A stretch of DNA of 44,243 nucleotides from SVTX01 sp045588675 (lineage in GTDB: Bacteria > Bacillota > Clostridia > Oscillospirales > CAG-272): positions 1 to 44,243 of the forward strand of contig JAZNER010000025.1 in the NCBI GenBank assembly GCA_045588675.1, in the 5' to 3' direction. The notes beneath the pieces were generated by a model. It was not told the origin of the DNA, ran no database searches, and worked only from the letters and a program-made list of their open reading frames with translations. Shown here one piece after another: positions 6,844-14,205 of this stretch. The translations under genes and the position numbers were made by a program. Position 1 is the stretch's first letter. Every line of letters begins with the position of its first letter.

Positions 6844-7635
6844 TCATTTTCTCTTCAGCTTGCCGACAACCCGTCCGCAGCAAGCAATTTCCTCAAAGTT
6901 TTTGAGCAAAATATCCGAATACTCAGGATTGAGCGAAATGAGTCTGTCGCCGCCGTATTTTTTGAAATATCCGTCGCCGTCAAGAATGAAGATGCCAAGC
7001 TCGCCGTACTCAACCGCGTCACATTCCTCGCACAGAAGAACATCTCCATCTCTGTATTTGGGCTCCATACTGTTGCCCTTTATGCGAAGCGCAAAATCCG
7101 CACTCTTAGTTGAGGGTGTATCGGGAATACTGATTTCAACCGATTCTGTATCTGAGAGGAAAACTCCCGTACCTGCAGATACAGGCAAATCGTAAAGTGA
7201 AATATGACGGCGCGAAAGCCCTGCTGTGCTTTTCATATTTCTTCCGCGAGTCATAATAGGGCTCTCCAAAACCTTGCCGAGTCTTCTGCCTTCTCCCGAA
7301 GTCTGTACCCTCTCTGCCTCCTTGTCAATTACCATAGCAACAAGCTCCCTGCTATGCCTGTCAAGCTTGCGGTAGCTTTCTATCATTTCTATTTCGTCCT
7401 CGTCAAGAGTGTAGTTATTCGTATTGTCAGGAATACCTGTGAGAATGTAATCGACCGAGCATTCAAGAGCTGCGCAGATTGCCACTATGTTTGAAAGCTT
7501 GGGCGAGTCGCTTATTCCTGCCAAAATTTTAGAAAGCGTGCTAAGCGGAATTTGAGTAAGCTCGGACAGGCGGTCATTGGTGATTTTCTTTTCGCTCTTA
7601 ATCTGCTTGATTCTATCAATATAGGTATATTCCAT
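6844..7635 (-). CDS. XRE-type repressor with self-cleaving S24 (LexA/CI-like) domain
   Basis: A 263-residue regulator. Residues 6-66 are a Cro/CI helix-turn-helix, residues about 75-145 a linker, and residues 150-260 a peptidase S24 domain. The expected cleavage bond is Ala154-Gly155 (VSAGTGVFL). The nucleophile is Ser189 in GNSMEP and the general base Lys225 or Lys226 in YFKKYGG. The N-terminal domain is of XRE type, not the winged helix of true LexA, so it resembles phage CI and ImmR-like repressors. The ATG at 7635 is chosen because GGAGG lies 5 bases before it; a longer frame from 7698 lacks a site. It is divergent from a small membrane protein gene, with dyads at both promoters, so it probably represses both until RecA-stimulated self-cleavage (inference). 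Confidence 0.88.
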   Translation of the reverse strand: MEYTYIDRIKQIKSEKKITNDRLSELTQIPLSTLSKILAGISDSPKLSNIVAICAALECSVDYILTGIPDNTNNYTLDEDEIEMIESYRKLDRHSRELVAMVIDKEAERVQTSGEGRRLGKVLESPIMTRGRNMKSTAGLSRRHISLYDLPVSAGTGVFLSDTESVEISIPDTPSTKSADFALRIKGNSMEPKYRDGDVLLCEECDAVEYGELGIFILDGDGYFKKYGGDRLISLNPEYSDILLKNFEEIACCGRVVGKLKRK

Positions 7636-7650
7636 TTTTACCTCCGTCAG

Positions 7651-7664
7651 TGCCGATTTCGGCA
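7651..7664. promoter_or_regulatory. Candidate operator 1, TGCCGATTTCGGCA
   Basis: A dyad with six-base arms TGCCGA/TCGGCA and a two-base centre, between the S24 gene's -10 box and its ribosome binding site. It shares the CCRAWWTCGG core with 7785-7796 and 7849-7862. Confidence 0.5.
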
Positions 7665-7686
7665 ACGTTTTTCTTCTTATGGAATA

Positions 7687-7715
7687 ATTATAGCACAAAA
7701 AATCTCGTTTGTAAA
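7687..7715 (-). promoter_or_regulatory. Promoter of the S24 repressor gene
   Basis: Minus strand: TTTACA (7710-7715), 17-base spacer, TATAAT (7687-7692). About 52 bases upstream of the ATG. Confidence 0.75.
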
Positions 7716-7776
7716 GAGGTTTTAGAAATATTTTTCTCTTTTTGGAAAAAATTTTTAAAAAATTTCAAAAAATCTA

Positions 7777-7805
7777 TTGACAAATTCCAAATTCGGTGTT
7801 AAAAT
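7777..7805 (+). promoter_or_regulatory. Promoter of the two-helix membrane protein, with an operator in its spacer
   Basis: TTGACA (7777-7782), 17-base spacer, TAAAAT (7800-7805). The spacer contains the candidate operator TTCCAAATTCGG (7785-7796), a position where a bound repressor would block RNA polymerase. Confidence 0.72.
7785..7796. promoter_or_regulatory. Candidate operator 2, TTCCAAATTCGG
   Basis: It matches the core of the dyads at 7651 and 7849 and lies wholly within the spacer of the plus-strand promoter. Confidence 0.45.
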
Positions 7806-7848
7806 ATAGGTACAGAGGATAAATTTCGACATATAAGTCTAAATTCAT

Positions 7849-7862
7849 TTCCAAAATCGGAA
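7849..7862. promoter_or_regulatory. Candidate operator 3, TTCCAAAATCGGAA
   Basis: An imperfect palindrome with TTCC/GGAA ends, in the untranslated leader of the membrane protein gene, 44 bases downstream of the -10 box. Confidence 0.45.
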
Positions 7863-7946
7863 CTCAAATTTATTAACTGTTCTCTTGAAAATTACCATTT
7901 TATTAATATCAAATCGTTGCTCACGCGACCAAAGGAAAGGATTATT

Positions 7947-8261
7947 ATGAACGCTTATTATCAAAATCCAACTGTTAAATCACATCAAACATACTACCCC
8001 GAAATTCAGGTAGGTGACAGACTTATATCTATAATCTGTGCCGTTATCGCGTTTTTCTCATCGCGAGTTGCAATTGCTATTGAAAAATCGCTTCTCTGCA
8101 CCGTTGCCTTTTTTGGATTTTTCGGTGTAATCGGCGGTATGGAAAACGGCACTATCAGCTTGGCCCTCGGTCTTGTGCTCTGCCTTTTATTAAGCGCAAC
8201 CGAGCTTTCGATCCTTCGCAGTATGGTAAGAAATGCGCGCGCAAATAAAGCAAACAAATAA
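7947..8261 (+). CDS. Small membrane protein under the S24 repressor
   Basis: A 104-residue protein of unknown family. Residues 1-28 are polar and Tyr-rich. Two hydrophobic stretches (about 29-47 and 53-90, the second possibly two helices with a Gly-rich break GGMENGT) are followed by a basic tail rich in Arg, Ala and Lys (RNARANKANK). The ATG at 7947 is preceded by GGAAAGG. The gene is divergent from the XRE-S24 repressor and its promoter contains a candidate operator, so it is a likely regulated target and may be a damage- or stress-induced membrane protein. That role is inference; no motif supports a specific activity. It is closed by the terminator at 8294-8336. Confidence 0.72.
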   Translation: MNAYYQNPTVKSHQTYYPEIQVGDRLISIICAVIAFFSSRVAIAIEKSLLCTVAFFGFFGVIGGMENGTISLALGLVLCLLLSATELSILRSMVRNARANKANK

Positions 8262-8293
8262 CGGGCTACCACTTTAAGCCAAAATTAAAAATG

Positions 8294-8336
8294 AAAAGTA
8301 GACTTCGCAAATTTTTTGTTTGCGAAGTCTACTTTT
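8294..8336. terminator. Bidirectional terminator between the membrane protein gene and spoIIP
   Basis: Eighteen-base-pair perfect stem, arms 8294-8311 and 8319-8336 (AAAAGTAGACTTCGCAAA and complement), with flanking A and T runs. It serves the plus-strand gene ending at 8261 and the minus-strand gene ending at 8359. Confidence 0.9.
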
Positions 8337-8358
8337 TTGTTGCATAAAATTTTATGAT

Positions 8359-9486
8359 TTAATTACTGACCGCTTTGGCAAATGCCTCGGCAAAATATTC
8401 ACCCGCCTCAACAGCCTCTGCCGTCGTGTTGCCCACCGCACCGATATTTACTCTTAAATAATACCTCGACAGGCTGCTGTTATACTGATTGGCGGTCAGG
8501 GTAATCGGCGCGCAGAGTCTGCGCGAGTTTATATTCAGATTGTCCCTCAGCTTTAGTGCCAGAACCATATTGTCCTCACGCAAGTCGCCTTCTCCCCACA
8601 GACTGACGCTGATTCCTATTTGCGCCACATTATCTTCTGTAAAGCTGTGTTCCCCCTCTTTTGAAGATGTTTTGATTGGTATGCCGTTATCATCAAATGT
8701 GTTATCGCGGTGCAAATCAATTACAAAGTTTATATTCGGGTATATATCGAGCATCGTTTTGATCGTTTCGGCAGATGCGAGATAAGGGCTTTTCTCTCCC
8801 CCGTCGTGAATTACAGTACAGTGCACCGTTTTTATTCCGCGTACATTCAACTCATAGCTTACCCTCTCGCCTACGCTGACAACACCTCTTATTCCTTTAA
8901 AATCAGGGAGCAATTCCTTGTGCTTGGCATCAATATACTCCTCAGAGGTGTATGTGTGAATAATAAGCACGCTCGGCGACTCACCTGCACATTCTCCCAC
9001 GCCCGAAAAACGCGACACAAGCAATCGCTCAAGGTCAAACGAAAAATCTGTTTTATTGATTATGTATTTTCTGCCCCGCTCAAGCTCGGATATATCTTTC
9101 TCGATATATAATTCCTGCTCGGTTGTCGGAGGCTTTTGCGTATTTTCTTGCTGAGCGGCGTCGCTTTCAGTTTTTTCTTCGGTCGTAATATGTTCATCCT
9201 CTTGCGTGCTGTCTTCAATTTTTTCCGCATCAGTGCTCTCTTCGTCACCTGATGCCCCGCCGCTTGAATTGTTAAAACCAAGACTTGCCGAGAATTGTGA
9301 CACATACCGCGAAGCAGACCGCCAGAATTCACGCCCCTTCGGTAAAAATGAAAGAAATAATACAACAATTAACACGAGCGCGAAAAATGCTTTGCGTCTT
9401 CGTTTCTCCTTGACTTCTCTTATACAAATCAATCGATTTTGGTCTATTGGCAACAAATCTCCGTTGCCATTATTTTTTTGTTCCAT
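8359..9486 (-). CDS. spoIIP: Stage II sporulation protein P (SpoIIP) family
   Basis: A 375-residue membrane-anchored protein. A basic cytoplasmic start (residues 1-32) is followed by one membrane helix (about 33-50) and a Ser/Glu/Thr-rich linker (about 75-125). The C-terminal SpoIIP domain shows VLIIHTYTSEEYID, IHDGG, the VIDLHRDN signature and a closing region with SLSRYYLRVN. SpoIIP is a peptidoglycan amidase/endopeptidase that works with SpoIID and SpoIIM in engulfment of the forespore. The gene implies a spore-forming ancestry; it does not prove that this organism sporulates. GGAGG lies 7 bases before the ATG. No gpr gene, its common neighbour, lies beside it here. Confidence 0.9.
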   Translation of the reverse strand: MEQKNNGNGDLLPIDQNRLICIREVKEKRRRKAFFALVLIVVLFLSFLPKGREFWRSASRYVSQFSASLGFNNSSGGASGDEESTDAEKIEDSTQEDEHITTEEKTESDAAQQENTQKPPTTEQELYIEKDISELERGRKYIINKTDFSFDLERLLVSRFSGVGECAGESPSVLIIHTYTSEEYIDAKHKELLPDFKGIRGVVSVGERVSYELNVRGIKTVHCTVIHDGGEKSPYLASAETIKTMLDIYPNINFVIDLHRDNTFDDNGIPIKTSSKEGEHSFTEDNVAQIGISVSLWGEGDLREDNMVLALKLRDNLNINSRRLCAPITLTANQYNSSLSRYYLRVNIGAVGNTTAEAVEAGEYFAEAFAKAVSN

Positions 9487-9832
9487 AAATATCCTCCGTT
9501 TTACGCTCTTTTTCAGCTCTACATTGAATTTTTATTTTGTTTGTGGTAAATAAATGCAAAAAAGCAACTTATTAACTCAAAATTTACAATTAGCTGATTT
9601 ATATATTAATTTTTTATTCAAAAATTAAGTTTATAATATTGGTATTCTGAACAAAAGGCTTTTTTGACCAACATCTTGCACAATTTTTTGCATTGCTTTA
9701 TGTGCAAAATAACGAATATAATTTATGCTCACTTATTCTATTGATTAATTGTGTAATTTATGGTATAATGATATGAAAAAGTCAAATGTTTCGTTTGCGA
9801 TTCTTAACACGAAAGAGGAGGAATTACCCACT
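9487..9832. other. AT-rich intergenic region between spoIIP and the oligopeptide-binding gene
   Basis: A divergent spacer without a gene. It holds the spoIIP ribosome binding site, a spaced dyad TTGCAC (9676-9681) / GTGCAA (9702-9707), and the plus-strand promoter at 9741-9769. Nothing else is recognisable. Confidence 0.6.
9741..9769 (+). promoter_or_regulatory. Promoter of the oligopeptide-binding lipoprotein gene
   Basis: TTGATT (9741-9746), 17-base spacer, TATAAT (9764-9769). It leaves a leader of about 57 bases before the ATG at 9833. Confidence 0.7.
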
Positions 9833-11887
9833 ATGGCAAAGCGCTTAATCGCTTTATTCCTTTGTCTTGTGACAATCTTAGCCGTTCTGTCCGGCTGTGC
9901 CGGCAGCATAGATGCCACATCTGAGTACAAAGGTCAACAAATTACAATGTATTTAACAGAGAATGTTTACGACCTTGACCCCGCTCATGCATACATAAAT
10001 GAGTCGTCAAGAGCTATCGTAAGCCTGCTTTTCGACACGCTTTTCGTGATCGATGAGAACGGAAAGGTTAAAAATTCTCTTGCATCAAGCTACTCGATCA
10101 AGGAAGACCCCAATGCCGATGAATACTTTATGTACATCGAGCTTGCTGATACAAACTGGTCTGACAATACCCCTATAACAGCGGATGATGTAGTTTACGC
10201 ATGGAAAAGAATCCTTAACTTTAAGAACTCAAACAACGCCGCAGCTCTTCTTTACGATATTAAAAACGCGCGCGCTTATGTTGAGGGCGAGGTGTCAAAG
10301 GACGATATAGGTCTTACCGCAGACGGCAAAACAGTTACAATTCAATTTGAAAAACCTATCGATTACGACCAGTTCATTCTCAATCTCACAAGCTTGGCGT
10401 TAGCTCCACTACGCGAGAGCGTTGTTGAAAAGGGCGCAGACTGGGCAAAAAAGCCTGGTACTATGGTTTGCAGCGGTCCTTTTAAGCTTGCAAGAATCAG
10501 CTTCTCTGAAAACTCCTCTCAAAGATATAGCGATATTAACTACGACTACTCTGTAAAGGTTGGAGATAAGACAGTTTATGTACCCGGAACCGAATCCAAG
10601 AGATACAAGGAGCAATTAGTTAACTGCTTCGTTCTCGAAAGAAACGTGTACTATTACAGAAATAGTGATAAGGATGAAAAGCTTGACAAATCAGTAACTC
10701 CTTACAGAATTATCGTTGATTGCGCTATGCCCGACGAGGACATAAAGGCAGGATATGAAAACGGCACTATCCTTTATATCGGCGATATTCCGCTTTCCTT
10801 GCGCGAGGAATACAAGGATTCTGCGACAAGAAAGAACTCTCTTTCAACCAGCACCTGCTATTTCAATCAAAACGCAGAAATTAACGGAGAAAAGCTTTTC
10901 GCAATCAAGGAAGTAAGACAGGCACTTTCAATGGCGATCGACCGTGAAGCTATTGCAGAGGCGGTTGTGTTCGCCGAGGCTGCGACAGGCCTTGTTCCCG
11001 AGGGAGTATTTGATACAAATTCGGCAAAAACACTTTTCCGTGACAAAGCCGAAAGCTATACATATCTCAGCAAAAATATTGATTCCGCTAAGAAATTGCT
11101 TAACGATGCAGGTATTCGTGCAAGAGATTATTCCTTTAAGCTGACTGTTGCTGCTTATGACGAGGTTCACCTTCTCATAGCAGAGAAAATTGTTGAAGCT
11201 TGGAACGAGCTCGGCTTTGATGTAGAGCTTAATATTCGCGGCACTATCGCTAATAACGACTACTACAAGCCAACTGATTCTGTTCCCACTGATATTTGCG
11301 ACGACCTCTATGCAGAGGATATGAGAAGTGGAAATTATGAGGTCGTTTTGGTTGACTTGGTTGCAAATTCAGTTGACCCCTTCTCTGTTTTGGCTCCTTT
11401 TGCAAAGGCATTCTCGGGTGAGCGTATGGATATGTCCGATGCATACAACTACGAATTATCTCCCCACATCACAGGATACGATTCCGAAGAATACAATGCA
11501 ATTATTGAAGCTGTTTATGCAGAAAAAACAACTGCAAACAGAAGCGAAAATCTCCACAAGGCAGAAAAACTGCTTATGGAGGATATGCCTGTAATGCCTA
11601 TTATATTTAATAAGACAGCATATCTTGAAGGCGATAACCTTGATATGAACAACAAAACACTTTTCTGGAAAAAGTCAAGCTCCTACTACGGTGCTGATAC
11701 ACTTAAAGCAATCAGCGTTAAGAAATATGACGAATACCTCGAAAAGTGCGCCGCATTTATCGAAGAAAAGTTTGACACATATAAAGAAAATCCCTTGTCT
11801 TACTTTGGAAATGATACTTACAGTATGATGACCTTTGAGGAATTCAAGAAAGAGTCCTCAAACTTCGCATTCCTGTTTAAGGACTAA
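9833..11887 (+). CDS. Peptide ABC transporter substrate-binding lipoprotein (SBP family 5)
   Basis: A 684-residue exported lipoprotein. The signal peptide MAKRLIALFLCLVTILAV ends in lipobox LSGC, with Cys at about residue 22. The mature part has the family 5 pattern: DLDPAHAYINESSRAIVSLLFDTL, ITADDVVYAWKRIL, VKEVRQALSMAIDRE (as IKEVRQALSMAIDRE) and a late LLMEDMPVMPIIFN. Family 5 proteins bind oligopeptides or nickel outside the membrane and hand them to Opp/Dpp permeases. No permease or ATPase genes are adjacent, so it is an orphan receptor. The ATG at 9833 is chosen over upstream starts because GAGGAGG precedes it and it begins the signal peptide. It is longer than typical OppA (about 540), with an extra C-terminal tail. 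Confidence 0.93.
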   Translation: MAKRLIALFLCLVTILAVLSGCAGSIDATSEYKGQQITMYLTENVYDLDPAHAYINESSRAIVSLLFDTLFVIDENGKVKNSLASSYSIKEDPNADEYFMYIELADTNWSDNTPITADDVVYAWKRILNFKNSNNAAALLYDIKNARAYVEGEVSKDDIGLTADGKTVTIQFEKPIDYDQFILNLTSLALAPLRESVVEKGADWAKKPGTMVCSGPFKLARISFSENSSQRYSDINYDYSVKVGDKTVYVPGTESKRYKEQLVNCFVLERNVYYYRNSDKDEKLDKSVTPYRIIVDCAMPDEDIKAGYENGTILYIGDIPLSLREEYKDSATRKNSLSTSTCYFNQNAEINGEKLFAIKEVRQALSMAIDREAIAEAVVFAEAATGLVPEGVFDTNSAKTLFRDKAESYTYLSKNIDSAKKLLNDAGIRARDYSFKLTVAAYDEVHLLIAEKIVEAWNELGFDVELNIRGTIANNDYYKPTDSVPTDICDDLYAEDMRSGNYEVVLVDLVANSVDPFSVLAPFAKAFSGERMDMSDAYNYELSPHITGYDSEEYNAIIEAVYAEKTTANRSENLHKAEKLLMEDMPVMPIIFNKTAYLEGDNLDMNNKTLFWKKSSSYYGADTLKAISVKKYDEYLEKCAAFIEEKFDTYKENPLSYFGNDTYSMMTFEEFKKESSNFAFLFKD

Positions 11888-11928
11888 TAAAAATCAGGCA
11901 CTGCATTATTAATCAGCCCACAAACAGA

Positions 11929-11970
11929 CAACGCCCAGCTTCATAACCGATATGGGGCTGGCGTTTTTTT
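11929..11970 (+). terminator. Terminator after the oligopeptide-binding gene
   Basis: Stem AACGCC-C-AGC with GCT-GGCGTT (one bulged C), long loop, then seven T. Confidence 0.8.
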
Positions 11971-12007
11971 ACACATCAAAAATATCTAAGGTATAAATTC
12001 GTTAAAT

Positions 12008-13366
12008 ATGAAGAACATAATTTTAATTGTAGTATCACTCTTATTGTGTTTGTGCATTTGTGCTTGTGAGGGCACGACTAATCAAAACACAGAGATTAAT
12101 TTAAGCTCGGAAACCGAGCAACACTCAACGGGCGAAACAACAGGATCCCAATCAGAATCCTTGCCCGAAAGCACGGTCAACGAAACCACCGAAACCGAAA
12201 CTGAGACAGAAACTAAAACCGAGACTAAAACCGAGACTAAAACCGAGACCGAGACCGAGACCGAAACCGAGACCGAAGACATAGAAAACACAAAATATAA
12301 AGAGATTGAGTGCGTAGAGCCGTCAGGCTATTCAAAGCATATATTTGCCGTTGAGGGAAGCGATAAAATTGTAGCGTTGACATTACCTGACGACTGGCAG
12401 ATAACCAAAAGCAATAACGGCAAAACCACAATTCGTCGTAATGGATACATAATAGGAAAAATAGTTACGAAATCGGACAAAATGGGATGGGTTGAAGTAG
12501 AATCAATTGAAACCAAGGTTAAACAAGCCTCTCTGACTTTATCAATTGAAAAACACGGAAGTGGTGATTCGCTTAATTTCAGACACAAAATAACCTACAC
12601 CCTTGAGGACGGACGCAATATAATTCTTATTGCTAACTATGAAGAATTATCAACAAAATCCCTTCAAAAGTTTAAAAAGAATGTAACCATAAATTCAGAC
12701 CTTTGGACAGACCCGCAGTTTGGTGTTCTTGCGGACACCAACGCACATAAATCAATTCTCATACTTGGAAATAGCTTTATACGCACATCTACCGTTGGCG
12801 AGATACTTAAAGAAATGTGTAGGCTAAACGGAAAGGATACGAAAGTCACACCGGTGTCGATAAATGGAGCAACAGTTGCTACATTTGCCGAAAATGAGGA
12901 AATATTAAACAAAATCAAAACTGAGCATTACGGTTTGGTATTGCTTTGCGGATTCTATCATCATAATGAAGCTGAAAATGTTAATATCATCAAGGAGCTG
13001 TGCAAAAAAGCAGGAACAACCCTTGTTTTCTTCCCTGCACACAATGAAAATGAAGGCTATCTAAAAAGAGGTTTCAAGCTACACCCAGACATCTTGTGTC
13101 TTAATTGGAGAACAGATGTAAATGGAATTATTAGTGCAGGCGTTAACAAATTGGACCTTTGCATGAACGACTCGGTATTCCACAGCAGGCCTCTTGCGGG
13201 ATATATCGGTGCTCAAATGATATACCGTGCGATCTTTGGAGAATTGCCTTCGGGAGAGCTTTCGCAGACTATCTCTCAAGGTTATGTAAATAAAATGCTC
13301 GGAGATTATGTTAGCACAGGTGTTACATACAATGCCAATGGTCAAATAGTAAATATAATCGAATAA
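12008..13366 (+). CDS. Lipoprotein with Glu-Thr repeat linker and SGNH-hydrolase-like domain
   Basis: A 452-residue exported protein. The N-terminal signal ends in CICAC (lipid-modified Cys at about residue 20). A Ser/Thr/Glu-rich linker includes about 28 residues of alternating Glu/Thr and Lys/Thr (residues 62-89). A beta-rich middle domain (about 98-235) is followed by a C-terminal region with SILILGNSF (possible Ser nucleophile) and, near the end, NDSVFHSRPLAGYIGAQMIY, which resembles the His block of SGNH/GDSL hydrolases of the DUF4886 kind. The usual D-x-x-H reads D-S-V-F-H, one residue longer. It could be a cell-surface esterase acting on glycan or wall acyl groups; substrate and activity are not established. 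Confidence 0.7.
   Translation: MKNIILIVVSLLLCLCICACEGTTNQNTEINLSSETEQHSTGETTGSQSESLPESTVNETTETETETETKTETKTETKTETETETETETEDIENTKYKEIECVEPSGYSKHIFAVEGSDKIVALTLPDDWQITKSNNGKTTIRRNGYIIGKIVTKSDKMGWVEVESIETKVKQASLTLSIEKHGSGDSLNFRHKITYTLEDGRNIILIANYEELSTKSLQKFKKNVTINSDLWTDPQFGVLADTNAHKSILILGNSFIRTSTVGEILKEMCRLNGKDTKVTPVSINGATVATFAENEEILNKIKTEHYGLVLLCGFYHHNEAENVNIIKELCKKAGTTLVFFPAHNENEGYLKRGFKLHPDILCLNWRTDVNGIISAGVNKLDLCMNDSVFHSRPLAGYIGAQMIYRAIFGELPSGELSQTISQGYVNKMLGDYVSTGVTYNANGQIVNIIE
12190..12278 (+). repeat. Six-base tandem repeat encoding Glu-Thr/Lys-Thr
   Basis: Imperfect ACCGAG-type hexamers run for about 90 bases, including three consecutive 12-base units ACTAAAACCGAG. They encode the linker of the SGNH-like lipoprotein. 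Length changes in hexamer steps would keep the frame. Confidence 0.85.
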
Positions 13367-13388
13367 TATATTAAAAAATCGCAAGGAT

Positions 13389-13430
13389 AAGGGGAATGTA
13401 TCAAGTTATATTGATATATTCCCCCTTGTT
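13389..13430 (+). terminator. Hairpin terminator after the SGNH-like gene
   Basis: AAGGGGAATGTATCAA pairs with TTGATATATTCCCCCTT (one bulge, one G-U), followed by a T-rich but interrupted tract. Confidence 0.7.
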
Positions 13431-13476
13431 GTATTCATTTTTTTGCAAAATATTACCAAAAAATCGAATTATATTA

Positions 13477-13505
13477 TAGACAAAAGGAAAATACTGTGGT
13501 ATAAT
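13477..13505 (+). promoter_or_regulatory. Promoter of the MBL-fold/gltX/glnS cluster
   Basis: TAGACA (13477-13482), 17-base spacer, TATAAT (13500-13505), about 40 bases before the TTG start at 13546. Confidence 0.7.
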
Positions 13506-13545
13506 ATAAAATGGTATTGTATCGTTAAATTTGAGGAGATCTGCT

Positions 13546-14169
13546 TTGGAAATTTATAAGCTTATGCCAAATTATTTTGGCTCAAATTGCTATATTCTCA
13601 TAAACGAAGATAGGGGGGGCAGGCACGCCGCAGTTGTTGACCCCAGCGTACCAGCAAAGGATATTCTTTCCTTGGCTTACGAAAAGCGAGCGAATATTGA
13701 AATGATTATTGCAACTCACGGTCACTTTGACCATATCACATCAGTTGATGACATTCGACAACAGCTTGATATCCCGCTTTATATTCACGAAAAGGACGCC
13801 GAAATGCTGCTTGACGGCAACAAGAACGCCTATACCACCTTTTTCGGTCAGGATAAATGCTACAAGCCTGCTGATATAACGCTGACTGACAATGATAAAA
13901 TCAAGCTTGGAAGTGAAGAAATCGAAATCATTTCAACTCCCGGTCACTCGCAAGGCTCAATATGCCTTCTCTGCCCCGATTTTATTCTTACAGGTGACAC
14001 TCTGTTTGCCGACGGCTACGGCCGTTATGACCTACACGGCGGTTCGGCAGAGCAGCTTAAAAACTCACTTATAAAATTGCAGTCATTCAATCCAAAGCTC
14101 AAGCTTTATGCGGGACACGGTGCAGACACTACTCTCGGACGAGCGCTTGACAATGTTTTATATTTATAA
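13546..14169 (+). CDS. Metallo-beta-lactamase-fold hydrolase (glyoxalase II-like)
   Basis: A 207-residue zinc hydrolase. The motif THGHFDH (H58, H60, D62, H63) is the first metal site; STPGHSQGS supplies the third His, LTGDTLF the bridging Asp, and YAGHGADT the last His. This is the YcbL/GloB-like subgroup of hydroxyacylglutathione hydrolase-like proteins, which act on thioesters or related substrates in the cytoplasm. The start is most likely TTG at 13546, because AGGAG ends 7 bases before it; an in-frame TTG at 13531 overlaps that site. It leads a cluster with gltX and glnS, 36 bases before gltX. The substrate is unknown. Confidence 0.9.
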   Translation: MEIYKLMPNYFGSNCYILINEDRGGRHAAVVDPSVPAKDILSLAYEKRANIEMIIATHGHFDHITSVDDIRQQLDIPLYIHEKDAEMLLDGNKNAYTTFFGQDKCYKPADITLTDNDKIKLGSEEIEIISTPGHSQGSICLLCPDFILTGDTLFADGYGRYDLHGGSAEQLKNSLIKLQSFNPKLKLYAGHGADTTLGRALDNVLYL

Positions 14170-14205
14170 TTTTTACAATAGAAGCAACAAGAAAGGACTA
14201 TGATA

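Noticed and set aside
6844..7635. Calling the S24 protein true LexA
   Set aside because: The N-terminal domain is a Cro/CI helix-turn-helix, not the LexA winged helix, and no GAAC-type SOS box is seen at its promoters.
12082..12291. Minus-strand Ser-Val repeat frame across the ET-linker DNA
   Set aside because: The complement of the hexamer repeat read backwards; not a gene.
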